Source of the DNA: Phycisphaeraceae bacterium
GTDB lineage: Bacteria; Planctomycetota; Phycisphaerae; Phycisphaerales; Zrk34
Length of the DNA: 57,825 bases
NCBI GenBank assembly: GCA_028282685.1
Contig: JANQHK010000132.1
Span: 1-57,825 of the forward strand
Direction of reading: 5' to 3'
Positions 7,658 to 16,317 of the stretch are shown here, piece by piece. The position numbers and the translations under genes were made by a program. The notes beneath the pieces were generated by a model. The model ran no database searches and had not been told where the DNA came from. It saw nothing but the letters and a program-made list of their open reading frames with translations. Positions within the stretch are counted from its first letter, which is position 1, and every line of letters starts with the position of its first letter.

Positions 7658-10600
7658 ATGATTACCATGAAAATCGACCCGCGTTTTACCCACGGAACGG
7701 GGCGGGAGGTCTATACCGGGAATGAGTTGCTGGTCAAGGGCGCGCTCGAAACGCCCGGCGGGGTGCACCTGCTGACCGGATACCCCGGTTCTCCCATTGC
7801 TCCTTTCTTCGATACCTTCCAGGCGATTGGACCGTTGCTCCAGGAGCACGGCGTTGTGGCGCGCATGGCCAACAACGAAGCGCTGTCCGTGGCGATGGTC
7901 AACGGCGTGCAGTTGATCGAATGCCGTGCCATTACCGCGTTCAAAAGCGTCGGGCTGCACGTTGCTTCCGATGCACTGGCGCTGGGTGTGATGGCCGGGT
8001 GCAAAGGCGAGGGCGGCGCGCTGATCGTCTGCGGTGATGATCCGTGGAGCGATTCGACGCAGGTTCCCGCCGACAGTCGCTTCCTTGCCGAGCATCTGCG
8101 CCTGCCCATGCTCGAGCCGAGCACCGCGCAGGAAGTGAAAGACTGGATCGGTCTGTCGTTCCAACTCGGTAAGGCCGGCAACATTTACATGGGCTACATG
8201 ATGCCCACGTCGCTGGCGGATGGCGGGGGTTCGGTGGAGGTCAGGCCCAACGAGTTTCCCAAGCTGAATGCGCGCGAGCGCAGCTCGCTCAGTTACGAGC
8301 GCGACATCGAGCCGCATCTCGATCAGTTTGTCCTGTTGCCGCCGCGCACCTGGGACCGCGAATGCTCGATCGCCGAGCGCCACGCCGCGGTCTGCGCCGA
8401 GGCGCGCCGGCTGGGCATCAACACGATCATCCACAAGCCCCAGAAGGGCGAGCGCGTGCCGATGGGCTTCATTGCCGGCGGCCTGGCCTACGCCTACCTC
8501 GTCCATGCCCTGGAAGAACTGGGTTTGAGCGGGCGATTGCCGATTCTCAAGCTCGGCCTCAGTTACCCCGTGGACGGCCAGCTCGTCAGCGAGTTTGCCG
8601 AGCAATGCGACCAGTTGATCGTGGTTGAGGAGCGTCGCAGCTTCGTGGAACGCCAGGTTCGTCAACTGCTGGCGCCGGCCATTCAGACCGGGCGTCTGAC
8701 GTGCGGGATATGGGGCAAGCAGTTCCCCGATGACCTGCAGGGCTTGCCGGAAACGCGCGGCCTGCATCCCTCGCTGCTGATCGATCGGCTGGTGCCGCTG
8801 ATCCGCCGTCATCCGCGGTTGCCGGTGGAACTGACCAACGGTCGCATGGATGCGGAGCTCGAGTTGATCCGGAACACCGCTGACGTGGAAGTCAACGTCC
8901 CGGTGCGCACGCCGGCGTTTTGCCCGGGTTGCCCGCACCGCGATTCTTCCAGCGCTTTGCTTGAGCTGCGCCGCGATCTGCTCGACGCCGATTACATGCA
9001 GGCCCATCACCGGCATAAACCGGTCGATCTGGTCTGCCACGGCGATACCGGCTGCTACACCATGATGATGTTCGAGCCGAACAAGCCCCTCATGCACAAC
9101 TACTCCGGCATGGGGCTGGGCGGCGGCACCGGCGCCGGCATCGATCCCTTCATCGAAAACAAGCAACTGGTCTTCATGGGCGATGGCACGTTTTACCATT
9201 CCGGCCAGATCGCCATCTCCAACTCCATCGCCTCCGGGCAGGACATCACCTACATCATTCTCGACAACCGCACCACCGCGATGACCGGCCACCAGCCCAA
9301 TCCCGGTGTCGAGTTTGACATGACCGGTCAGCCCATCGTTCCGCAGGATGTCGAGCGCATTGTGCGGGGGATGGTGCCGAAGAAACTGAAAAGCGATGTG
9401 CGCGTGGTGCGGATCGATCCGGCCGACCGCAGCGGTTATCGCAAGATGCTCGAGAGCACGATTCTGGCCGACGGCGTGAAGGTCGTCATTGCTGACAAGG
9501 AATGCGGCATCACCTTCCATCGCCGCCGCCGAAAGGCAGAGAACCGCGAGCGAGAGAAGCAGGGGTATCTCACCAAGCAGACCCTGATGAACGTCGCCGA
9601 GGAAGTCTGCGAAAACTGTCTGGAATGCACGAACCAGACCGGCTGCCCGGGACTGAAAAGTGTCGATACCGACTACGGCCCCAAAGTGCAGACCGACTTG
9701 AGCTGGTGCGTCAACGACGGTGCCTGCGCCAAGATTTACGCCTGCCCCTCCTTCGAGCAGATCACCATTCATCGCAGACAACCGGCGCGCAGCGGCGATG
9801 AGTTCGTCCAGCTCGACGATCTGCCCGAACCCCCGCGCCCGTTGCACGCCGACCAGGATGTCTGGCGGTGTTACCTGACCGGAGTCGGCGGGATGGGCAT
9901 CGGCCTGGCGACAAGCATTCTCGTCACCGCCGGTCACCGCATGGGTTACAACGTCCAGTTCCTCGACAAGAAGGGGCTGGCGATCCGCAACGGCGGGGTG
10001 TATTCGCAGATCGTCTTCACGCGCGAGAAAAAGAAAGCGGCACTCACGCCGACCATTCCATTCGGCAAGGCCGACCTGGTCCTCGGTGTGGATCTGCTCG
10101 AAGCGGTGCGCAGCGTCGATCCGCGGCGTCCGTATCGCGTCGCTTCACCGCAGACCACCGCCGCCGTCGTCAACACCGCCAAGACGCCGACCATCCTCGG
10201 TCTGATGGGCCGCGATGATTTCGATCCGGCCGAGTTGGAAACCGCCCTGCGCGGCCGTGTCCGCGAAGACCGCTACATGGGCTTCAACGTCGGCGATCTG
10301 TGCGAGCGCGTCCTCGATAACAAGCTCTACGCCAATGTCATGATGCTCGGCATGGCCTGCCAGCTCGGTTTTCTGCCGCTGAAGATCGAGGCCATTGAGC
10401 AGGCGATTCGCACGTTGGTCCGGCGCGATCTCGATCGCAACCTGCGCGCGTTTCACATCGGGCGAAAGATCGTCGTCAAGCCCGGCCTGTTCGTGGTCGA
10501 AGCCCGGCACAAGTACGAATCGGCCCGGCAGGCCCTGCGGCGCAAGTCCAACATGGTTCGCACCCGCTACGGCAAAAAGCGCGGGGACCTGATGGCACGG

Positions 10601-11338
10601 CGGTTCCGGCTGCTCATGCGCCAGACGTTCCGCGCCACGCGCGGCCGACCCGTTGACGATCAACTGATGCGCGACGTGGTGGTCCGTGCCTACGACTGTC
10701 TGGTCTGGGGCGGCATCCGGTACGCCGAGCGCTATTGCAAGCGGCTGGTCGAGGTCTTCCGTCAGGACGATGGCCGGCACGGTTACGGCGTCACGCACGC
10801 GGTCGTCTGGAACCTGGCCAAGGTCATGCTCATCAAGGACGAGCCCTACGTCGCGGCGCTGCTGACCAGCCCCGAGAAGTACCGGCGCGATCGTATCCGG
10901 TACAAGGTCAATCCCGCGCGCGGCGATCGCATCGTCTACAAGCACCACAACCGTCCCGAGTTCGCTCTGTTCGGCCGCACCTTCCGCTTTGAGTGGGCCG
11001 GACGAGACTGGCAGATGCGCCTGATGGCGCGCTGCGGCTGGCTGCGCGATCTGATGCCCGGCTGGCACAAGCGCGAACGCGACTTCCGCGACTGGTACGA
11101 GCAACTCGTCGATCACCTGGCGTTCACCAACGACGCCGAGTACCGGACCTGGCTCGAAGTGCTCAGGACGCCGGAGTCGGTCACCGGGTACCGTGAAGTG
11201 CGCTATCCGAAGATGGCCGCGACCCGCGCCCGCGCCGAAGCGCTGCTGGCGGAAATGGAATCCGGCGAAGCGCCGACCAAGCCCCAGGTCGCCGTGTCGT
11301 TGTCCGATCAGATTCTCGATGAAACGCTGACGCGCTAA
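7658..11338 (+). CDS. indolepyruvate ferredoxin oxidoreductase-like protein, fused alpha/beta type
   Basis: This 1226-residue, single-chain 2-oxoacid:ferredoxin oxidoreductase would decarboxylate indolepyruvate or a related aryl/branched 2-oxoacid with TPP and FeS clusters. The order is: N-terminal pyrimidine-binding domain; TPP domain with a GDG motif near residue 508 followed by LDN; a cysteine-rich FeS segment near 650-695 (CENCLEC, then further cysteines); a gamma-type catalytic domain from about 736 (GVGGMG); and a long C-terminal domain, probably DUF6537. ATG 7658 has a GAGAGGG upstream. The gene overlaps bioB convergently by four bases. The substrate is inferred from the fused architecture. 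Confidence 0.87.
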   Translation: MITMKIDPRFTHGTGREVYTGNELLVKGALETPGGVHLLTGYPGSPIAPFFDTFQAIGPLLQEHGVVARMANNEALSVAMVNGVQLIECRAITAFKSVGLHVASDALALGVMAGCKGEGGALIVCGDDPWSDSTQVPADSRFLAEHLRLPMLEPSTAQEVKDWIGLSFQLGKAGNIYMGYMMPTSLADGGGSVEVRPNEFPKLNARERSSLSYERDIEPHLDQFVLLPPRTWDRECSIAERHAAVCAEARRLGINTIIHKPQKGERVPMGFIAGGLAYAYLVHALEELGLSGRLPILKLGLSYPVDGQLVSEFAEQCDQLIVVEERRSFVERQVRQLLAPAIQTGRLTCGIWGKQFPDDLQGLPETRGLHPSLLIDRLVPLIRRHPRLPVELTNGRMDAELELIRNTADVEVNVPVRTPAFCPGCPHRDSSSALLELRRDLLDADYMQAHHRHKPVDLVCHGDTGCYTMMMFEPNKPLMHNYSGMGLGGGTGAGIDPFIENKQLVFMGDGTFYHSGQIAISNSIASGQDITYIILDNRTTAMTGHQPNPGVEFDMTGQPIVPQDVERIVRGMVPKKLKSDVRVVRIDPADRSGYRKMLESTILADGVKVVIADKECGITFHRRRRKAENREREKQGYLTKQTLMNVAEEVCENCLECTNQTGCPGLKSVDTDYGPKVQTDLSWCVNDGACAKIYACPSFEQITIHRRQPARSGDEFVQLDDLPEPPRPLHADQDVWRCYLTGVGGMGIGLATSILVTAGHRMGYNVQFLDKKGLAIRNGGVYSQIVFTREKKKAALTPTIPFGKADLVLGVDLLEAVRSVDPRRPYRVASPQTTAAVVNTAKTPTILGLMGRDDFDPAELETALRGRVREDRYMGFNVGDLCERVLDNKLYANVMMLGMACQLGFLPLKIEAIEQAIRTLVRRDLDRNLRAFHIGRKIVVKPGLFVVEARHKYESARQALRRKSNMVRTRYGKKRGDLMARRFRLLMRQTFRATRGRPVDDQLMRDVVVRAYDCLVWGGIRYAERYCKRLVEVFRQDDGRHGYGVTHAVVWNLAKVMLIKDEPYVAALLTSPEKYRRDRIRYKVNPARGDRIVYKHHNRPEFALFGRTFRFEWAGRDWQMRLMARCGWLRDLMPGWHKRERDFRDWYEQLVDHLAFTNDAEYRTWLEVLRTPESVTGYREVRYPKMAATRARAEALLAEMESGEAPTKPQVAVSLSDQILDETLTR

Positions 11339-12417
11339 CGAATCACACCCAGCTTGAGTGTGGCGGTTTGCGGTGAGGCGGGCGTGGGGCCCTGCTCGAT
11401 CATCTTGCGCACCCTGTCCGGCCACGTGCCTTCATCCAGGCGGGGGACGAATCCGGCGTCGAGGATCATGCGGATCGTCTGCTCGGCGGTGTCGCCTTCG
11501 CTGAGCAGGTAGCCGTCCATGAACAGCGAATTGGCCGGCCACAGCGCCAGCGGTTGCATCGAGCGCAGGTGGTGCTCCCGGCCGGCGGCGATGCGCACCT
11601 CCGCTGCCGGGTTGACCAGCCGCACCATGCACAGCACACGCAACACCAGGGACGGATCGAGTGGTTTGCTGTCGCACTTCGGATTGGCGACCGGGTTGCC
11701 CTCGATCGGCAGCAGGAAGTTGACGGGAATCGACTCGGCTTTCAACTCGGCCAACTCGAGCGCCACGTCGACCAGGTCGTCGTACGTTTCGCCCATGCCG
11801 ACGATCAGGCCGCAGCAGATGCCCAGCCCGGCGGCGCGCGCCGCGCGCAGCGTGGCCAGGCGATCGTCGTAGGTGTGGGTGGAGCAGATGGCCGGGTAGT
11901 GAGCGCGCGAGGTATTGAGGTTGTGGTTGAGCCGATCCAGCCCGGCGTCTTTGAGCCGTTGTGCCGCCGCCTCGTCCATCAGCCCGGCGCTGAGACAGGT
12001 GCGCAGGCCCATGGCCTTGATCCGTTCCACCGCTTGGCAGATCACGTTGAGATCGGTGGCACTGGGTCCCCGGCCCGAGGCGGCCATGCAGAAACGAAAC
12101 GCGCCGCTGTCGCGTGCGGCCCGGGCGTCGGCCACGATCCGGTCCACGTTTTTCAGTTTGTAGGGCTTGAGCGGCGCGGTGGAATCTTTCGACTGCCCGC
12201 AGTAGCCGCAGTCTTCGGGACAGGCGCCGCTGCGCACGTTGTCGAGTACGTGGATCGAGACCGTGTTGTCAAAGAAATGCCGACGGACCCTGCCCGCCGC
12301 CCCGAGCAGGTCCATCAAGTCAAAGCCCGCGCCGTCGAGCAGGGCGCGGGCGTCGTGTCGTGGGATGGATTGACCGGCGCAACCGGTGTCGGCCAGCCCT
12401 TGGGGATCAATGGACAT
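11335..12417 (-). CDS. bioB: biotin synthase
   Basis: This 360-residue radical SAM enzyme inserts sulfur into dethiobiotin in the last step of biotin synthesis. The SAM-binding 4Fe-4S cysteines are C66, C70 and C73 in CPEDCGYC. The biotin synthase signatures SGACPEDCGYCGQS, NHNLNTS and IPVNFL are present, and the conserved arginine occurs in VRIAAGREH. The stop overlaps the stop of the oxidoreductase gene by four bases (CTAA). Three small exported-protein genes lie upstream on the same strand. birA elsewhere in the window would use the product. Confidence 0.95.
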   Translation of the reverse strand: MSIDPQGLADTGCAGQSIPRHDARALLDGAGFDLMDLLGAAGRVRRHFFDNTVSIHVLDNVRSGACPEDCGYCGQSKDSTAPLKPYKLKNVDRIVADARAARDSGAFRFCMAASGRGPSATDLNVICQAVERIKAMGLRTCLSAGLMDEAAAQRLKDAGLDRLNHNLNTSRAHYPAICSTHTYDDRLATLRAARAAGLGICCGLIVGMGETYDDLVDVALELAELKAESIPVNFLLPIEGNPVANPKCDSKPLDPSLVLRVLCMVRLVNPAAEVRIAAGREHHLRSMQPLALWPANSLFMDGYLLSEGDTAEQTIRMILDAGFVPRLDEGTWPDRVRKMIEQGPTPASPQTATLKLGVIR

Positions 12418-12453
12418 GGGCCTTGTTCCGCGGGCGTCCAGTTCAGGCGCCGG

Positions 12454-12777
12454 TCAGCGTGGCGAACGGCCGCCCCGGGACGAGCCACCGCCGCCGCGGC
12501 TGAGCACCTCGCGCACGTTCAGCGCGTCCATCAGTTTGAATTCGCGTCGGCTGGCATCGAGCAGGTAGCCCATCAGCATCTCGTTGCGCGAATCCAGGAT
12601 CGCCAGCAATTCGCCGTTATCCGTCCTGGCCGAGAGGATGCTGACCGATCGTGCGGTGGTGACCATGTCGGCCCGGGCCTCGTTTTCCACGTAACCGGCG
12701 ACCTGGATCATCAGCATCGCACCGAGCACGAAGGCCGAAGCCAGCAGACAATAAGAAGCGAGTTTCGTACGTGTCAT
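12454..12777 (-). CDS. small membrane-anchored protein, paralogue of the next gene upstream
   Basis: This is a 107-residue protein with an N-terminal hydrophobic helix (residues 7-28) that could be an anchor or signal peptide. A small domain with GELLAILDSRNEMLMGYLLD and a Gly/Ser/Arg-rich tail follow. The core aligns by eye with the neighbouring 99-residue protein (IIITDLNSGKMLAVRYDTS), so the two are tandem paralogues. The ribosome binding site AGGAGT is identical in both. It lies 36 bases upstream of bioB on the same strand and may be cotranscribed with it. The function is unknown. Confidence 0.7.
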   Translation of the reverse strand: MTRTKLASYCLLASAFVLGAMLMIQVAGYVENEARADMVTTARSVSILSARTDNGELLAILDSRNEMLMGYLLDASRREFKLMDALNVREVLSRGGGGSSRGGRSPR

Positions 12778-12788
12778 GGCAAGACTCC

Positions 12789-13088
12789 TTATTGGCCCAT
12801 GGCCCGTTTGACGTCCGCGGAGATATCGTGGTAGCCGCGCAGATCAAAACGCTTGCGCGAGGTGTCGTATCGCACCGCAAGCATCTTGCCCGAGTTCAGG
12901 TCGGTGATGATGATGGCGTCCCAGGGCTGACGTCCGGCCGGATTGTAGCCGAGCATCAGGTAGTCACCGCCCTGCTGGGCGCCCAGTTGCGCGTGGACCT
13001 GCTGCGGTCCCAGTAAGCTGAACAGCGCCAACGCCGCCAACAGCACGACGTTCAGCACGATCAGCCCGCCTAAACTTTTGCCTTTCAT
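12789..13088 (-). CDS. small exported or anchored protein, paralogue of the next gene downstream
   Basis: This is a 99-residue protein with an N-terminal hydrophobic helix (about residues 7-26). A signal-peptidase-like AHAQ-type site (VHAQLG) follows, then a short beta-rich domain containing WDAIIITDLNSGKMLAV and the charged YDTSRKRFDLRGYHDIS. It is separated from the paralogous gene by 11 bases and shares its AGGAGT ribosome binding site, so the pair is clearly one transcription unit. No known family is recognised. Confidence 0.7.
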   Translation of the reverse strand: MKGKSLGGLIVLNVVLLAALALFSLLGPQQVHAQLGAQQGGDYLMLGYNPAGRQPWDAIIITDLNSGKMLAVRYDTSRKRFDLRGYHDISADVKRAMGQ

Positions 13089-13124
13089 GTGTCACTCCTT
13101 TGGCGGTGGATTGTTTCCAACCGA

Positions 13125-13343
13125 TCAGTCCAGGTGGGTACGTTTGGATCTTTTCATACAGATCATTCCCGCCGCGGCGAATATCACGATCGCGATCAGC
13201 CAGGATTGCCAGGCGCCGGGTTGATTGGCGGGGGGAATCTGATCCGGGGCATCGGGAATCGCGGCCAGGGCGGTTTCGGCATGAACCACAGCCGCGGCTG
13301 TCAGACTCGAAATGATCGCCGGCGCTTTCATCGACACGATCAT
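13125..13343 (-). CDS. small exported protein with C-terminal membrane helix
   Basis: This is a 72-residue protein with an N-terminal signal-like hydrophobic segment (residues 7-27, ending in alanines), a proline-rich middle, a second hydrophobic helix (about 47-63) and a basic tail (KRSKRTH). That layout resembles a short sorting signal more than an enzyme. It is 36 bases upstream of the paired small-protein operon on the same strand. Start ATG 13343 has a GGATGG upstream; ATG 13331 is an alternative. The function is unknown. Confidence 0.5.
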   Translation of the reverse strand: MIVSMKAPAIISSLTAAAVVHAETALAAIPDAPDQIPPANQPGAWQSWLIAIVIFAAAGMICMKRSKRTHLD

Positions 13344-13425
13344 AAACCCATCCAGGGGGGGTGTAAACCGGGCGCACGCAACCCCTGCACAGGTTAGACG
13401 TTCCGGCGGGACGGTTTGTTCCCGC

Positions 13426-13926
13426 CTAGAGCAACTCCAGGAAAGGGCGGCTGATGCGTCCGAACGATCCTGCCGGCACGTGGACCGTTCCCCAGCGTTG
13501 TGATCGGCGGGTCATGTGTTGTTGGTAGTCGGCCGCCGACGCCGCCAGAACCGCGTACCAACGCTCCCGGCAGGTGAACGTTTCCATGAACAACGCATCG
13601 GGCGGTTGGGCGTCACACCAATACAGAAACACCAGCGCCGCCTGAAAGCCGTCCCCGAAAATCTGCTCCCAGCGCAGCAGGTCGCGGATGTCGGCGTCGG
13701 TCACCCAGTTATCCAGTTGCTTGTGTGATCGACCGGTGTGCTTGCGTCCCTTGACATCGACCAGCCAGTTGGTTCCCTGCGAACCGTAGACCACGAAGTC
13801 GAAGCTTTTGAGCTTGACCGGCCCGTGCAGCGCCTTGCGTGCCTCGTCCACGGCCACGTAGGGAATCTGCTTGGCTCGCAGGTAATGCTCGAACGCCGCA
13901 TCGTAATGAAACCGGCGGTTGGCCAT
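13426..13926 (-). CDS. HYExAFE family protein
   Basis: This is a 166-residue protein starting MANRRFHYDAAFEHYL. The HYxxAFE signature near residue 7 defines a small family known mainly from Planctomycetes. The core FDFVVYGSQGTNWLVDVKGRK resembles the sheet and D...(V)DVKGRK pattern of PD-(D/E)xK nuclease folds, but I treat that as a suggestion only. The longer start at 13962 is not needed, because the family N-terminus begins at 13926. It lies downstream of hisS in the same direction. Its biological role is not known. Confidence 0.75.
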   Translation of the reverse strand: MANRRFHYDAAFEHYLRAKQIPYVAVDEARKALHGPVKLKSFDFVVYGSQGTNWLVDVKGRKHTGRSHKQLDNWVTDADIRDLLRWEQIFGDGFQAALVFLYWCDAQPPDALFMETFTCRERWYAVLAASAADYQQHMTRRSQRWGTVHVPAGSFGRISRPFLELL

Positions 13927-14003
13927 GACCCATAGTGTCAAGGATGCGGCGCGCGCTTTCAAGACCGTGTCAACTGTGTGGCACGGCTACGGACGACGCC
14001 CGC

Positions 14004-15296
14004 TCAGGCATGCCTGAGGTGAGCGACCAGTTTACTGAGGGCGATGGCCTGTTGGTCCTGCGATGCCAGATTTTTTACCGCGACGGTTTGGGCGTTGGTG
14101 GTCTGGTCGTCGCAGATGACCGCAAAGCGCGCCTTGCAGGCGTCGGCTTCCTTGAGCAGCTTGCCGATGTTGGTGGTGGAGCGGTAACTCATGCGCGCGT
14201 GCAACCCGGCCGAGCGCAGTTGTGCGACGATGCTCCCGACGGTCGGCCGCGCCGTGTCCGAAGCCGCCAGCACGAACGCATCCACCGTGGGCATCACGTC
14301 GCTGGGCGCCAGTGCCTTGTCCTGCAGCACCAGCGAAAGCACCACGTCGCCCATGCCGAAGCCCACCGCGGGCATGTCCGGGCCGCCCATCAGCTTGATC
14401 AGTCGGTCGTACCGTCCGCCCCCGGCTAGGGCGCGCTCGGCGCCGCTGATCTCATGCGCCTCGAACACCGTGCCCGTGTAATACGCCAGGCCGCGCACGA
14501 TGCCCAGGTCGTATTCGCACCAGTCGGCGATGCCCAGCGCCTGCAATTGCACGTCGAGTTTTTCCAGATCTTCGATGCGCTCCAACCCGACCGATCGCGC
14601 CAGGTGCGGCACATCCCCGGCGGGATACTTGCGGCGGCACATCTGCGTGAACCGTTCGACCTTGAACTCGTCCATCCCGAGTTTGGCCGCTTCTTTGTTG
14701 AACTGGTCCGGTTCGATCTTCTCGCGGCGATCGAGCAGGTCGAACGCCTCGAGCATTTTGTCGTCTGCCACGCCCAGCCGCGCCAGAATCTGATGCACGG
14801 TGTCGCGGTGGCTGATTTTCACTTTGACGTGCTCGGCCGTCAGGCCCAACTCACGCATCAGATCGATGCAGGTGAAGATCACCTCGGCATCGGCAATCGG
14901 CTCGGCGATGCCCAACATGTCGATGTTCCACTGGAGGAACTCCCGCAACCGGCCGCGTTGCGGTTTCTCGGCGCGGCAGAGGTTGGGCATGCAGAACCAC
15001 TTGATCGGCCGGGGCAGGGAAGCGGCCTTGTCCGCCACCATGCGCGCCAGGGTGGGCGTGAACTCGGGTCGGATGGCCAGTTCGCGTCCGCCGCGGTCCT
15101 CGAAGTGGAACAGTTCGCTGACGATGCCCTCGCCGCTTTTGACGCGGTAGAGATCGAGCGGCTCGAAGATCGGGCCTTCGACTTCCTCAAATCCGTTGCG
15201 GACCGACACCCGTCGCCAGGCGTCTTCGAGGTAACGCCGCCAGGCCATTTCGGGAGGAAAAAAGTCGCGTGTGCCTTTGGGGCCTTGGAATTTCAT
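14004..15296 (-). CDS. hisS: histidyl-tRNA synthetase
   Basis: This 430-residue class II synthetase charges tRNA-His. The N-terminus MKFQGPKGTRDFFP is typical. Class II motif 1 residues appear around 30-45, RPEFT at 76-80, motif 2 near 107-122 (LCRAEKPQRGRLREFLQ), the histidine-binding RGLAYYTG in the middle, and motif 3 with GGGRYD. A C-terminal anticodon-binding domain follows. The start at 15296 is chosen because the upstream in-frame extension only translates an intergenic repeat. GAATTC precedes the ATG and no strong Shine-Dalgarno is visible. Confidence 0.95.
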   Translation of the reverse strand: MKFQGPKGTRDFFPPEMAWRRYLEDAWRRVSVRNGFEEVEGPIFEPLDLYRVKSGEGIVSELFHFEDRGGRELAIRPEFTPTLARMVADKAASLPRPIKWFCMPNLCRAEKPQRGRLREFLQWNIDMLGIAEPIADAEVIFTCIDLMRELGLTAEHVKVKISHRDTVHQILARLGVADDKMLEAFDLLDRREKIEPDQFNKEAAKLGMDEFKVERFTQMCRRKYPAGDVPHLARSVGLERIEDLEKLDVQLQALGIADWCEYDLGIVRGLAYYTGTVFEAHEISGAERALAGGGRYDRLIKLMGGPDMPAVGFGMGDVVLSLVLQDKALAPSDVMPTVDAFVLAASDTARPTVGSIVAQLRSAGLHARMSYRSTTNIGKLLKEADACKARFAVICDDQTTNAQTVAVKNLASQDQQAIALSKLVAHLRHA

Positions 15297-15299
15297 GAA

Positions 15300-15425
15300 T
15301 TCACCGCCAAGTCGCAAAGAGCGCCAAGAACGCCAAGTGCTTGTATTGATAATTGTTTTGAGGTCATCACGCAAACAAATCTATTGACAGGCCATGACTC
15401 TGCGTCTCTGCGCCTCTGTGGTTGG
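15300..15425. repeat. paired nonamer microrepeats between hisS and methyltransferase
   Basis: Two short repeat runs face each other. One is built from CGCCAAG-type units just upstream of hisS (15302-15342). The other is made of CTCTGCGTCTCTGCG-type units (15398-15423) that begins within five bases of the methyltransferase stop codon. They could form an imperfect hairpin across the gap. No gene is seen here. Confidence 0.6.
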
Positions 15426-15427
15426 CC

Positions 15428-16240
15428 TTACTTGACGCCGACGAGATAGGCGATCCAACTCGGATCGGATTCGGCATGGCTGCGTTTGCGGAACACGCCG
15501 TCGCCGTCGCCGTCCTTGTCGGTCCCCTCCCAGTAGACCTCGGCTTCGCTGAAGCCTGCCTCGAGCAGCAGTTCGGTGACCTCGGGGATCATCCACATGC
15601 GCCATTCGTAGGTGAAGGCCTTCTTGAGTTTGCTGCCGTCCGGAAATTTGAAATGGATGTGGTACTTGCAGTGGTGGGTGATGGGATCGAAGCGCTTCTG
15701 TTCCCAGAGGTAGGTAAAGCCGTCCTTTTTCGTTCTTTCGGTGCGGTCTTCCTCGAAGGTTTCATAGCCGCCCATCATGTCGAGGACGAACAGGCCTTCG
15801 TCGGCCAGGTGGTTGCGTGCGGCCTGGAAGTAGCCGCGCAGGGCATCGCGCGTCTGGAAACAAAAGAACGAGAAGTTCTGAGCGGCGACGATGTCGGCCC
15901 GGTCCGGGGCGTCGGTGCGCACATCGTCGATGCGGAACTCGATTCGTTGACGTTGCTCGTCCTTCAACCCGAGAAAATTGTTCTCAATGCACCACTGGAT
16001 CGGCTCGGGATCGAGGTCGACGCCGATCGCCCGGCGGTCGGATCGGCTTTTCACCCACGCGCAGCAGACCGCCGACGTCCCGCAGAAATCTTCGCGGAGC
16101 AGCAGGGGTTTGCGGCCGTATCGCTTGCTGAATATCCGGTTGAAAAAGATCACTTCACAGCTCGGCTCCTGGACCGAGCGCTGGTAGAGATCGTACTTAT
16201 CTGCGGTGTCGGCCTGGCTTTTCTTTTTCTTATTACCCAT
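15428..16240 (-). CDS. class I SAM-dependent methyltransferase (paralogue A)
   Basis: This is a 270-residue methyltransferase of unknown substrate. After a lysine-rich start it has LLREDFCGTSAVCCAW, a variant of motif I. The acidic SAM-ribose motif DRRAIGVDLDPEP, a motif II-like DDVRTDAPDRADIVAAQNFSF segment and a C-terminal PEVTELLLEAGF helix follow. It is divergently arranged with a clear paralogue (LREDFCGTANLAAHW), and the two share nearly every motif in the same order. The C-terminus ends cleanly SWIAYLVGVK. Family relatives are annotated only as class I methyltransferases. Confidence 0.82.
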   Translation of the reverse strand: MGNKKKKSQADTADKYDLYQRSVQEPSCEVIFFNRIFSKRYGRKPLLLREDFCGTSAVCCAWVKSRSDRRAIGVDLDPEPIQWCIENNFLGLKDEQRQRIEFRIDDVRTDAPDRADIVAAQNFSFFCFQTRDALRGYFQAARNHLADEGLFVLDMMGGYETFEEDRTERTKKDGFTYLWEQKRFDPITHHCKYHIHFKFPDGSKLKKAFTYEWRMWMIPEVTELLLEAGFSEAEVYWEGTDKDGDGDGVFRKRSHAESDPSWIAYLVGVK

Positions 16241-16317
16241 GGCGGCAAACTCTACACCAAATGCCCGCCGCGACCAAGTGGCTTGTCCCGTTGCGACCGA
16301 GCGGGTTCAATGTCGGT

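Noticed and set aside
7556-9937. Long minus-strand frame opposite the indolepyruvate oxidoreductase-like gene
   Set aside because: It is a shadow of GC-rich coding DNA with no recognised domains; the plus-strand frame has clear motifs throughout.
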